64,000 bases of DNA, taken from positions 10,943,427-11,007,426 of the forward strand of contig NW_024881296.1 in the NCBI RefSeq assembly GCF_018691265.1, written 5' to 3'. The notes below the pieces were generated by a model that was given only the letters and a program-made list of their open reading frames with translations, ran no database searches and was not told where the DNA came from. Made by a program: the position numbers and the translations under genes. The DNA is from Tyto alba (lineage: Eukaryota; Chordata; Aves; Strigiformes; Tytonidae). Position 1 is the stretch's first letter. Each line of letters starts with the position of its first letter. Shown one piece after another: positions 27,601 through 38,644 of this stretch.

Positions 27601-30600
27601 CTATATACCAATAGTGACTTGTCTAGAAGGGTCATAATACTTTCAATTAATTTGACATTAAAAGCTCTCAGTGTTTAATTACCCTTACAAGAACTGCTTA
27701 CAGTTAGGAAAGACAGCGGTCTCTAACCACACTTCAGTAACACTAGCCTTTCAATCACAAACAATTCAGGTTAAATAATAAACCCTACCCCAGAGTATAC
27801 CCTTACTATGAATTCTTCTGTCAAGAGAGACTCCGATACATGATTTTTGTTCCTGTTCCTCAAGACCATTCCTCTTCTCAAACAGTTTTTCCACTCCTTT
27901 CTTCCCTTGCTCAATTAAACATATTGGAAAGTGTTAGAACAACACTACTGGCAGATGGTTTAGTTGCCATTACCTGTAGCTGAAGTGATTTATGCTTGAG
28001 AGGTATGGATGTATGTTCCACATGATCAGACTAGCTTACTTTGGATCCCTCAGGGCTTATTCCTATGTACAGAAGGCATTAAAGCAAGCATCCGCTGCTT
28101 ATGGATGGGCAGAATACAGACTTCTCTTGTGCACATCAAGTTCTGTGACAGTCACTGTCATTTTAAAAAATCTTGTTTGTCTGTTTGCAAAAAGCCAGCA
28201 GATGTGCATAAAAATTATTATGCCCAGATCCTGTATTCCACAATTAAACAAATTCTTCCTTGATGTATGAGGGTATCTGTGCCTGTTAACAAAGACATTT
28301 GGGTATGTTTAGCTGCCAGGTGTCTTCTCTAGCAATTCTACCAAAAAACCTGTGCTCTCAGTGATAGGCAGCAAGCCTCCCTGGTATGAGTTGTATTACT
28401 AAATCAGATAAGGAGATTACACAGATCTCTACTACTTGCAGCTTGGCTGACTACAGACAGGGAAAGAGTTACAAGCTTTCATGTAAGGAGAGGGTGGCAG
28501 ACTCAGTGGAACTAGCACAGAGTTGACTGTACACCTCCATGGAAAGGTGACCCTCGTGGTTTAAATACATCACTTAATTGAAGTAGCTATCATATTTCAT
28601 CGGGATACATCACCTGTTAAAAAATACTGGAACTCATATGGCTGAATTAAATGGGGATTACTGTCCAAGACAGACAACCATGTCACTGAAGCTCAGACTA
28701 AGACTCGTCAGTTAGTCATCAATTTTCACCACACTAGTACATGGAGTGCTAAGAATGGCTTTGTAATAGCAAAGATAAGCCGTTTTCATGGCCTCCAATG
28801 TGAAGACGTATAACTGTATCTTGACTTCAGAATCTAATAAGTAAAGAAAAATTGGGATTGTTACTTGTGTGACAAGGACAGACGCTCAATAGTCAAAATG
28901 ATCAGTTTTGCACTGTAGAATGCAGTTCTCTGCATGTTCTAAAGGCTCAATGAAAAGCTTTCAAGTCCCAGAAGAAACAGCCAGCAGTAGCACAAACAGC
29001 AAGTTCTGAGATGCACAGTGCAACACAAGAAGCAGATAATACATGCACTTGCATAATGAAAAAGTTACAATAGCGCCAAGGTAGACTATCGCAAGGTACA
29101 CAAAAAAACAGCCATTTATTCCTAGACAGGCCACCTGCAGTTCTATTGCCACCTTCCCAACTGAAAAATTTCAGAACATGAACATCTGCTTACAGCATCT
29201 AAATTCCAGATCTCACATGTCTCCAAACTGCTAGACTGGCTGGTAAAGTGAAAAGGACTTACACAAAGGACATTTTCAGATTCCCCAGTCCAAAATTCCT
29301 AGGAGGAGTAAAGAGAGGGCCCTCCTTGTTGCAAGGTTAGCAAAAAGTTGTCATCATTACATAACAAAGATTTCTGAAAATTTAGATGCTATCAGTTTAT
29401 TTTAAGCACACACTTCACCTATGTATTTCATCATATTGACATTCTTAAGAGGAACACAGAAATACCTTGATCTTAGCTTCCAAAACAGTATGAGCAAAAA
29501 CCTCTTAACAAGACATAACAATTTAAAATAAAGCATCAACATCATGATTTTTGAAGTGATTCTTGATTATTAACTACAGTAATTGAAAAGAATCTGATTT
29601 TTAAAACTTACTGAGAATTAACTCTGAATTTAAAGCTTTAATGATGTGTCCCATACTTGTTTACTGTCATGGGACCCTCTCATTGGTCAAACAAAGAAGA
29701 CAGCTTACACCAAGTACTGGGGCTTACGGGCTGTTCTTCCAAGAAAAAAAAATTACATAGGGATTACCTTATTTGAATTTAAGATTCAACAACCTTTGGA
29801 CCTAAAGGGCTGGTACAGAAAGCTCACATATTCAAGAATGCAATTCCACAGCTGTAAACAAACAGATTTTGGTCATCCGATGTAAAATGAGTTGTGCTGG
29901 GTCCAATCCCAGCACGTATCCCCAGCAGTAAAGTAACATCACAGTATCTGTTATGATTTACTAGATTCTATATCCATGGTATCAGAACTACCACCACTTT
30001 ATTCTAGAAATGCCTTTATTAGGTCACTCTGGTTTAATGAGCAATTGAAAACTGCAAAGCTGTAACTACTCTGCTTAGTTAATGAGAACTTCACTTTCAA
30101 AAGCTGCTAATTTTGTGTGTCTTCTGATCAATCAATGTATTTTTTATTCCCCAAAAGGTACTGCAGGGGGTGTGTTATGCTTTAAGAAGCACTGCTAGGT
30201 AATACACATACAAGACCTCCATTACATTACCTTCCCCCCACATGCATAACCACCAACTTGGGCTTTCATATACAGAAGTGTAATATAATACCTGATTACT
30301 CCAAATTAAATCTTCAGTCAGTACCTTCACCACCACAAAACACAAGCAAACAAACAAAACAAGAACAAAAACAGAAAAAAAAATGGAAAAAAAAACCCAC
30401 ACAACAAAAAAACAAAACAAGACCACCCAAACCCCTTCAAATTACTGCTCTCTTCGTACACTTATTACGGAATGAAAATACAAGCTGCTGTGGCAATAGT
30501 CCAGATGACAAACACAGTGTGATGGTACCTGCAGGGCATAATTTTTTTTTTTTTCTCCCTCAGTAATGACATGCCCCTGCTATCCTACTCAGGTGGGGAA

Positions 30601-33234
30601 CCACTTCACAAACAGAAAAGAACAACCTTTCTACCTCCAGCTGAGAACATGAAAACAATATTACGTACAAAAGGAAAGCCTAAGATTAGTCATAACTTTA
30701 TTAGGCTAGCATCATATCATAATAGCCAAGTTAAATATTTTCCATTACTCTACATGGCAGCTGAACAAAGTAAATTCATGCATCAGATATTCCTGAACAT
30801 TAAGATGTGCTTTTACTCTCTACTTCCATATGACAAACTACACACAAACACACACTTTTCTAATGCATCATTTAGAATAAAAATTCTTCCCACTGAAACA
30901 CACTATGGAAGAGGAAAATTACATGACCAAGCACAGGAAGATGTAATTTTGCAAACAAGTGATGCTAGCTTGACTACTCTGTAGATAAGGCCCATGAATT
31001 TGCCTACATTTCTTTGGGGAGAAATTTATTAAATAAAGGGATGCAGGAAAGCATCAATACTGCTGAATACATTTATAGTGAGAAATTACATAGCACACCC
31101 CAAAATAAATAGAAATTAAAAGTCACATGTGATCAACCAATTTATACCTCATTGTTTACATTTTCTATTTGAAAGATGTCAGGAGATTATTATAGCCTGT
31201 TTTTTAACATTGCTTCTACTATGTACCTTATTTTTTGACCCTATATGGAAAATACTATTTTTGATGAAGGCATAATATATAAAGGATCAAAACAGGAACA
31301 GAATTATACTTTACATCTCTTGGGTAAGCTTAATGTTCAGCTGCCTGGCAGAATCTGGTTAGCAGATGCTTGAGTTCCTCAAGCATTTGAACTGCCTGAG
31401 TGATGTAGACAGCCTTATGTTAGCTAGGTTCTCTAGTACTTTCCCTGATAACACCAGCAAAGAAATGTCTGAGAGCCGTGGACCGCAGAAATCATTGAAT
31501 ACCAAACCTTGCACGAATGGCTAACTACATCCTGCATCCACCACAGCTTCCAAGACATAAGATTTTTGCTGCATTATGCACAGCAGTCAAATCAATCATC
31601 AGCAACCATGCGCTTTTGTCCAAGCAGCCCAAAGACAGACTATAGTGACACATGAAATAAAGATTAGGCAGGAAAGCTACAAGGCTTGCTAAATACTTTA
31701 ATTTCCCTTATTAGAGCCAGTCTTCAGTGTACACACATTGCATGGATGCACTGCGATCCATCTCTACTTTACACATCTCTGACAGAAAAAGCAATCTGAC
31801 AGGAGCTTTAGATTTGGTTACTGATTAGCCAAGCACTTTCCCCGTTAGAAACACGATCCCGTTCTTTTGCAGCATCCTTTGTTTTTACAGATAAAGCCAT
31901 ATTAACAGACTGCACGTACATAGCTGGACTGCAACTTACTCTTCTGCAGACTTCTGTAAAGGGTATGTATGAATTTTGGGAAGGAAAACAGTAAGAGCTT
32001 ACAGTTTTTGAAAATGGAAATAGCAGAAGTACTCTGTTTGCAGTGCTAAAAATTTGACAGAAATCAGTGGCTTCCCAAAACCCAACCGTGACACTGTTAT
32101 GACCAAAAGCTAGTACTTTAATTTCACATAGGGATAAAGAAAGTGACAGCACTGGCAGAGGCCGGGTAGCTTTCCAGGCAGACAAGTCCCGGCAGCGGGG
32201 AGGCCGCAGCCCCCGGGGCCGGGGGGCTCTTTCCCCCTGTTCCACCGAGGCTGCTGACCCTGCAGCCAGCCGTACGTGCTGCTCCTCCACAGATCGCTGC
32301 GTTTCCTCGTATAAAATACCATCTGTCACGCTGACGAGGTCTGCGCAACACTCGGTCAGCTCGGAGACCCCTTTTAACAACTCTGCTGTCTTCCCCCCCC
32401 CCCCCCCCCCCCCCCCAAGTTTCCCGTCACGCCGGCGAGGGCGGGCGGACGAACAACAGATTCCCGATGAATTTGCCTCTTGCCCCGGACCATTTTCCTA
32501 AGCATTGCCGACTTCCTCACCAGCGCTCTGCCGTGCGGCGCCGCCGCCGGGAGGGGGACCCCCAGCCCCGGCCCCAGCGGGCCGCCGCAGCGGCCGTTTC
32601 CCGCCCGCCCCACGGGCCCCGGCTCCCCCGGCCGGGAAGGCGCCTCCGCCCGCCCCGCGAGGCCGCCGCGCGCCCCGCAGGGAGGGCGGGTTAACTGAAA
32701 CGGGACAACGGGCTGAAACGGGAGGCAGCTCCTGGGACGGCCGGGGAGTGGTGGGACGTGAGCGTTGTGGGGACAGGGCGCGGGACCCCCGGGGGAGGCG
32801 GGCAAGGAGAGGGAGGGCAGCCGAGAGGAAGGACCCAGCGGGACGAGGGGGGACAGGAGGCCACGGTGGCCCCTTCACCCACCGAAGAGGCTGTTGCTGA
32901 ACCCGTCCCAGACGCAGCCGGCGGCGTCCCACACCCAGCGGCTCCTCAGGCAGGACATGAAGGTAAGGCTGACGCCGAAAACGGACACCAGCAGGTCGCT
33001 GAGGCTAATGTTGACGAGGAAGAGGTTGGTGGGCGTGCGGAGCCGCTTGAACTTGTAGTAGAGCACCAGCACCAGCAAGTTGTTGCACAAGCCCAGCATG
33101 CCGATGGTGGCGACGAGCAGCGCCAGCAGCTCGTAGGTGCCGGCGCTGAAGAGGGGCCGCTCGCCCGGCGCCTCCGGCTCCGCCGCCGCGGGCTCCGGCC
33201 GGCTCGTCGTGCCCGTGCCGTTCCCCGAGTGCAT
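12350..33234 (-). CDS. OPN3: OPN3 (encephalopsin), complete 4-exon opsin gene
   Basis: Opsin-family G-protein-coupled receptor that binds retinal in seven membrane helices; family knowledge places it in brain, testis, skin and other non-visual tissues, usually with Gi/o-type signalling. Seen here: coding exons 33234-32883, 17130-16811, 15749-15498 and 12613-12350 join in phase to 395 residues (human protein about 402). Key residues by my count are an N-glycosylation sequon at N5, Asp110 at the rhodopsin Glu113 position three residues after Cys107, ERY at 131-133 (the DRY motif), Glu175 at the Glu181 position, Cys181 as disulfide partner, Lys292 as the retinal Schiff-base lysine in [14 protein letters not shown], and NPVIY at 298-302. 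No frameshift or internal stop is present, so the gene looks functional. The neighbour WDR64 is divergent. Identification rests on family memory, not on a search. Confidence 0.96.
14148..14175. repeat. Poly(A) tract
   Basis: Near-uninterrupted A run broken by a single T. Confidence 0.85.
14881..14929. repeat. Imperfect short tandem repeat
   Basis: About 2.5 copies of a 19-20 bp unit starting CTCATAATAAAAA; a related CTCATAATGAA lies just upstream. Confidence 0.55.
15498..15749 (-). CDS. OPN3: OPN3 coding exon 3 (residues 225-308)
   Basis: Encodes intracellular loop 3, TM6, extracellular loop 3 and TM7. The acceptor is TTTTCTTTTACAG|CTTCGC and the donor AAG|GTAGGT; 252 nt, in phase 0 at both ends. 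TM6 has the conserved CWMPY at 260-264. TM7 has the retinal-binding Lys292 and NPVIY at 298-302. The loop segment [10 protein letters not shown] is strongly basic, as expected of a G-protein contact loop. Confidence 0.96.
15750..16810 (-). other. OPN3 intron 2
   Basis: 1061 bp with consensus ends (GTAAGT donor, TTTTACAG acceptor). Contains a 15-bp direct repeat, TAAAATAGCTCTGTA, at 15774-15788 and 15812-15826. Nothing else was seen. Confidence 0.9.
16811..17130 (-). CDS. OPN3: OPN3 coding exon 2 (residues 118-224)
   Basis: Encodes the rest of TM3, TM4, extracellular loop 2 and TM5. The acceptor is TTTTTCTTACAG|GA and completes the Gly118 codon. [12 protein letters not shown] carries the ERY motif at 131-133. 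Loop 2 reads [16 protein letters not shown], with Cys181 the disulfide partner and Glu175 six residues before it. The donor is ATG|GTAAGT, leaving phase 0. The length of 320 nt plus the 352 nt of exon 1 gives exactly 224 codons. Confidence 0.96.
21159..21199. repeat. Short perfect-stem inverted repeat (hairpin)
   Basis: CTTATGCTCCACT (21163-21175) and its exact reverse complement (21183-21195) flank a 7-nt loop. The stem extends by three more pairs after one A/G mismatch. It may be a remnant of an ancient palindromic repeat family or simply an intronic hairpin. Confidence 0.7.
23834..23856. repeat. C-rich tract (C14-TT-C6)
   Basis: A homopolymer C run with one TT interruption. Confidence 0.85.
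25509..25554. repeat. A-rich/CA low-complexity tract
   Basis: A run of A followed by CACACACA and CAAA units. No coding signal. Confidence 0.65.
27399..27413. repeat. (TG)7 microsatellite
   Basis: Seven TG units. Confidence 0.85.
30343..30423. repeat. A-rich low-complexity tract (CAAA/AAAAC)
   Basis: Long A-rich sequence with regular C. It yields spurious Lys/Gln-rich and Phe/Val-rich frames on the two strands. Confidence 0.8.
32393..32416. repeat. C24 homopolymer in OPN3 intron 1
   Basis: An uninterrupted run of 24 C lies 467 bp inside intron 1, measured from the exon 1 donor. The OPN3 transcript would carry G24 here. Such tracts can form G-quadruplex or i-motif structures, and their length is unreliable in assemblies. 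Confidence 0.9.
32883..33234 (-). CDS. OPN3: OPN3 coding exon 1 (residues 1-117 plus 1 nt)
   Basis: Encodes the extracellular N-terminus, TM1, TM2 and the start of TM3. The ATG has a G at -3 (GCCATGC), and the reading frame from it matches the conserved opsin core ([31 protein letters not shown]). Cys107 is the TM3 disulfide cysteine and Asp110 the likely counterion. The N-terminus is rich in Ala, Pro and Glu and carries one sequon, N5-G-T. The donor is G|GTGGGT, splitting a glycine codon after LF. The exon lies inside the CpG island, and the overlapping long frames on both strands here are composition artefacts. Confidence 0.96.
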
Positions 33235-33395
33235 GGCGCACGGCTGGCCGCTCGTAGCCCAGCCGAAACGGGACTAAACCTCTCCACCCACCCCGAGACC
33301 CATCGCAGACCGCTAATGAGGGCAGGAGGAGGAGCCCTCTCCGCCTTCCCGCCCACGGAGGGCGCGCCCTCGGGTGGTTTCGCCCTCGCCTGTGT

Positions 33396-33425
33396 CTGCC
33401 CCTGCCCCTGCCCTTGCCCCTGCCC
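33396..33425. repeat. (CTGCCC)n hexamer tandem repeat
   Basis: Five near-perfect copies of CTGCCC, one with a C-to-T change, lie about 160 bp upstream of the OPN3 start codon. In the direction of OPN3 transcription the strand reads GGGCAG repeats. This is a candidate short variable repeat in the promoter or 5' UTR. Confidence 0.8.
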
Positions 33426-36400
33426 GGCGGTCGGGGCGTTGCTCCCGACGGCGTGAACCCTGCGAGCTGGGTCCTACCGCCACAGGCCGCCGAAGCGGGA
33501 GCCGCGTGGCTCCTTCGCAACAGGTACCTCACCTCACCCCGTCGCTTGTTGCGGGGAGCAGCCTGGTCACGACAGGGCAATGGCTGTCCCCTCTTCTTCC
33601 ATACGATCCTCTCCGCGTTTCGGCTCGGGACGGCTGTCTTCAGCAGCACCTCCCTCTGGGCAGCCGCGTTTGGGCAGACCTCCCGCGCCCTGCTGCGGGA
33701 ACAGGTGAACCGATATTTAGACTTCTTCACCAGATGTCCTGCCAGCGAAAGCTCTTGTTATGGCCATAGTTTCTTCTAAGGTGCTTCCCCCCAGGGCTCA
33801 GAGGTGGCTCTAGTTGCATCCTCACAAAGTGACCGGCAGCATCACGGCCTAGACAAGCCTGTAGTGCAAGTGAACACCTTCCTGTCAGCCACGGAGCAAG
33901 TAAGATACCAGAGTTTGACCTGTGAAGTCACCTGGTTTTATACCTTTGTTTCCAGTGGGTGTTGTGTGAAACAGTGCGTCAGTTGTAATCAGGTGGTGTA
34001 CCGGCCGCCAGCTGCGCTAGGGTGGCTGTACTGGCTCCAAACCCAACCTGTCCCTGAATGTAGCCCAATGATTTTTACTCAGCATGGCTTCAGGCCTAAA
34101 ACACCAAGCCGGACCAAACATCAGCCTTCCTCACCAAAAACTTAACGATAGACCCACATATGTGCTGATGTGTGACAGCCTTCATAAGAGTCCAAATAAA
34201 GCTTTCAGTTTAGATCTATTCTTAGTTTAGATTAAAAAAAAAAAAAAAGTCAGCTGTAGAAGCCACAGAATTTTCCTGGAAATGTGTCTTGGCAAACAAT
34301 ACCTGGTAGTTTTTTTTTTTTCTTCTCTTATACACATTGTAGTATAAAAAGGGCTAGGCTGAAGGGTGTGATTCCCTGTGGACTGAGACTGAAAACATGG
34401 GTAGTTGAGGTAGCTTTGATGTCTTTCAAAACACATACCTATATACAAATTATGGTCTTGTCATGGCAATTTTATATGACAAACTACTGCTGTAACACAA
34501 GGGTTAGAAACAGAGAAAATCAGGGGTCAGGAAAATGAAACACTGATTAAAGCAACTATTCTTATAAACGTTAACTTTATTTGCAATCTATGTTTTCAAA
34601 TCCATCAAATATGGTGTAATTGATAACTAAAAGCTACTTTAAAAAGCTAGTTTGGTCTGTTTCTTCAATGGTCTTTTTTTTTTTCTCATTGCAAAGGCAG
34701 CAGGAACAGCTGCCTTTCTCACATCAGTTATAGTTTTCCTCCCTAAAATCTGGATTAATAGAACACATGACCTTCCAAAATTTCCAGTAACAGACCACTA
34801 GTACTTCAGCATGGGCTTTAGGCAAGGCATAATGTTTTATCTTTTCTTGTCTGTAAAAGGGATTTACCTGTGCATGACAGACCGTGTATGAAAATATTAT
34901 GTCAATACACAGTCATTGGTTGGTTTAGGACCAATTGTTGCATGGTGAAAGTCTAATAAGACAGGCTGGGCCAAATTAATGGTTCACCTCATTGAGAAGA
35001 AGACATCTCTATCTTCTGCCTTTGAAGGAAAATTTAAAATTGTTCACATTTTTTATCCTTGCAAAATTAAAGCAAAAAGTTGGTAAGGAGGAACAGTGGA
35101 GAGATGTAATTTAGTGAGTTGTACATGTTAAATAACATACTGTCCATTGGCAGATTCTGTTATATACTCAGGAGTTCTAAGTAGTTTTTCACTACAGCAC
35201 CTGTCAAAAATAATCCCTCTAGACATATTTTGAATTTCTAGAAAACATGAGAAGGAGAACCCATAAATTACATTTTACAAAGATCATATCTCAGAATTTC
35301 TGGTTTGGGATTTTTCATAGCAAAATTAAATAGATTCATAAATATGCAGTCTCTTCAATGCTTGATTTGATAGTGGTCACATTATTAATACTGTCAAATT
35401 GCTAACATTATTCAAGTGAGACTGAATACTTCATGAGCAGAGTTCCATTCGTCTTCCATGCAGTGTCACTATTCATATGAGGCACAACAAAAAGAAATGC
35501 TGTGTTACTGTATCATCAGGTCAAAGGCAAAGCTGGAAACGGAACCCTGACTCCTAATTCTGGTCCAGCATCTGTTTTACCTAACACAGTCTAGAGCCAA
35601 TGCTGCTATGGTTTTAGTAATCAAAGTAATTCATTAGCCAATCCTTTTCTAACTCTTCTTGCAATTAAAAAGCTGAAACATTTAAGAAACCCAGATGTCT
35701 GCTTTGCAGTGCTTCATGTTTGCGCTATTTTATATTTGGACCAGACCCCGCTCATCAAACATGCATGCATATTAATGGAAATGCTGCAAAAGGATTTTAC
35801 CTTTACTTTTAAAGTTGCATTAAGGGAGAAACCACAGCCCAGTGTTTGCATTTCTGGAAGTGTATGTGTGTGGCTTACTGTAAGTGTGTCTCAACTCAAA
35901 GTACTAAATATATATATGTAGCTGAGCTCATGGAATTAAAACAGTACAAGAAGAATCTGGAATACAAGGTCCCCAGTCCTGTACTATAAAAACAGTCCTT
36001 AAAACTTCCAAGGACTTCCTAGATCACTTTTGCAACAGTCTTTTTAATGTAGTGCCTGTTATGCACTATTTACATGGGATGGAAGAATGCATTGGCTGTA
36101 AATTTTCAGGTGGCTGACACGTATGTGTGTGTAAATTATATGCTTACATATGTATAAGAAAAACCTTAAAAACCAGCCTTTGAAATAATAATTCACAACT
36201 AGAAAGTCTGCAGATGTCTGTGACTGTCTTCAGAAGTTCCCTGCGTTTGCTGTATTTAGTAATTTGAAATCTTTCAGGACATCAGAGCATCGAATATCAC
36301 TCACATATTAGAGCTGAAGAATCTGAAGCAGAGTAAATAAAGTGCCAAAGTTTCTGCTACTCTCTAACATTGTGTAGAAATACAAATCGCAGACCATGAC

Positions 36401-36771
36401 TCACAGTTCTAACTATACCATCAAAAATGTCAGGGCTTTTGCAGTGAGAACATGGTGGGGTGGAAGAAAAAGTATTATAAGGTATTCAGGAAACCTATTT
36501 CATTTCCCATTTGTTCATTCACTTATATGTTGCCTTCACTCATTTTCTCTTATCTTCTGCTAGCATGCCTTTCAAGTCACAGTCTCTTTCCCATCTTTCC
36601 TGACAAGCAGGGAGTGAGCAGAAGAGAAGCTTTTGTCCATACTCAGTTGTTTCAGGAATCAGATGGTGCTGGGGTTTTGCTGCCTGTTTTGAACCTTGTA
36701 AAACTTATTATTTCAAAGAGTGTGGTAGACAGCCAGACTGCAGTCCTCTGAAAGAAAACAAAACCAAACAC

Positions 36772-36791
36772 CACACACACACACACACACA
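36772..36791. repeat. (CA)10 microsatellite
   Basis: Ten uninterrupted CA units. Confidence 0.9.
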
Positions 36792-38387
36792 TATACAACT
36801 CTGGCTTTTTAATTTGGATTTTTACAGTCTTTTCCTAGCATTTGTTTTCTTACACGTTCTCCTTGCTCTTCTTTAGCCTTAAAGGCAGATGAAAGACAAG
36901 TGATTGACTGTATCTATATATAGCTGCACTGTGCATCTATAGAGTAAGGGAGAGTTTATGGACAGAAGAAACCTTTCATCTGTTCCCAACCACTTGGCAT
37001 TAAAATAAGGCTTTTAATGTAGATTGACATCTGTTGATAATGCAATATGTAAGGAAAAAGATGCACAAGACTAATGGTAAAAGTTCAAAATTAGGACTTG
37101 ATCTTGCAGAATTTGTAATCCTAGCTATATTATCTAGTCCACATTGGGATGTGAACTTTAAATCATAAAGTAGGCTAAGTGGAAAATTTGCAAGAATCTG
37201 AAAATATTCAAGAGGAGAGTTGGGAGGTTTGACTTCTGAATAAACATTAACTTTACCATATTCCATATCCAGTGCTTTCCACGGTATCAGTAAGGGAGAC
37301 AGGACAGAAAATGCTTTTAATTCAGTTAATGTTACTGTAGACTTACTAATGTAAGGACTTCCTGTTACTCATCAATTTAATATTGAATTTCCCTGTTAGA
37401 CTTTACTTATCTTCTAATGCAGTTCTTATCTTCTCTACTTTTGTATGCCAGTCCCCTGAGCCATCACATCTTATTTTAAATTTGTACTATACATTTTTTT
37501 GAGTTTAAACATTGAAGACAACGGAATCAGCTGGTACTGAAAGCAATGGTTCCTTATTTGGTGTTCTGTGTATTTTCGTTATGCTATATCACATGAAGTT
37601 GCTTTATGGGTTGTTGCAAGAGAACAAAACATAACTTTATGTTCTTAACCTTTCCATTCCAAGGATGGATGTTAATATCTTTTATAAACCTTAAACCGCT
37701 GTTATTGATTAGGAAATGAGAATATAGCCTGATGTCATGCAAGCTTAGATGACACAGACCAGAAAAATTAATCAAGAAACACTGCATAGCAAAGATTCAG
37801 CTGGAACAGTATATCATATACACCATAAGTCTGACCAAGACAAAGTATCTGACCCACCACTGGTACTTTGACACACAAAGGAGACAATTTCCTGGAACTA
37901 GCTGTTGGAACCAGCAAAAATGCGTCCTCAAGCTATGTCTTCCTCTTCCAGGAGTCAGTGCTGCTCTTCTATGCCAAACTCTTCCTTATTCTAATCAAAA
38001 GACATACTCATTGCTGTAGAGCAGGAGCATCCAGAAACTTTTGTGCTCTTCCCAGTGGAAATGATAGAACTTCAAGCAGTTGGACTGCTTGTGTTACGTA
38101 GCATATCTTGAAACACCACTTTCCCTGAAGAACTAGCTATTTCATGAAGAGATGCTTACAGGCATTATTTTTAGTAACTTTGTTTAATACCAAATTTTTG
38201 TCTTCCCTGCGTATTTAAAAAATGTTGTTCAGCTGATTTTCCCAAGTATCTGTGAAGAATATGATCTTTATCTGTTTTTTTGAAGAAGTGATGTTGATAT
38301 TCTTGAAACATGCTTGACTGATATCAATCCTTTAGATAGTCACAAAGAGATATAAATTACAATTTCTCCTTTGATTTCAACTACAGA

Positions 38388-38507
38388 ATCTCCACAGAGC
38401 AGAGACTCCATGCACAGCGGTTCAAGAAAGCTTTGACCAACGAGCCTGTCATCAGCCTTGGGCGAAGTAATAGAAAGATGTTTCGGGGATCAATAGCTAA
38501 AGAATAA
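38388..38507 (+). other. Unassigned acceptor-preceded 39-codon reading frame
   Basis: Follows a plausible acceptor (TTTGATTTCAACTACAG). It encodes a basic stretch, EQRLHAQRFKKALTNEPV then ISLGRSNRKMFRGSIAKE, ending at TAA. The same frame stays open for another 16 codons after that stop. I do not recognise the protein. It could be an unannotated terminal exon, a decayed retrocopy, or chance. No matching upstream exon or donor was identified. Confidence 0.25.
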
Positions 38508-38644
38508 TACAAACAAATTGATCAACATGATCTAATGAAAAGAGAGTTTAACAAATAGACTGAAATTAATTATTTGACCAGAGTACCAATTTGCTTATTA
38601 TGGTATAGCACAGCAACATGGGATCAGCATTCTTTAAAGATACT

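Larger units (their letters stand above)
17131..32882 (-). other. OPN3 intron 1 (15.75 kb)
   Basis: No nested gene was recognised on either strand, and in particular no long intronless Rab-escort-like frame corresponding to mammalian CHML. Contains simple repeats (C-rich at 23834-23856, TG at 27399-27413, A-rich at 30343-30423, C24 at 32393-32416) and a hairpin at 21159-21199. The rest is AT-rich and featureless to me. Confidence 0.8.
32160..33720. promoter_or_regulatory. CpG island covering OPN3 exon 1 and its likely promoter
   Basis: The base composition changes abruptly from AT-rich intron or intergenic DNA to GC-rich sequence dense in CG dinucleotides (for example 32520-32700 and 33150-33500). 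OPN3 exon 1 and its start codon lie inside it. By analogy with other vertebrate CpG-island genes this is the likely OPN3 promoter region. Whether it also drives divergent transcription toward WDR64, whose first recognised coding exon is 8.8 kb away, cannot be seen. The edges are visual estimates. Confidence 0.8.

Noticed and set aside
32374..33769. Many long overlapping reading frames on both strands in the GC-rich block
   Set aside because: Stop codons are rare in CpG-island sequence. Only the frame of OPN3 exon 1 has protein homology and correct splice phase; the Pro/Arg/Ala-rich others are artefacts.
18790..34825. 15-mer AGGCAAGGCATAATG shared by 18789-18803 and about 34819-34833
   Set aside because: A shared 15-mer is expected by chance in a window of this size, and the flanks do not align.
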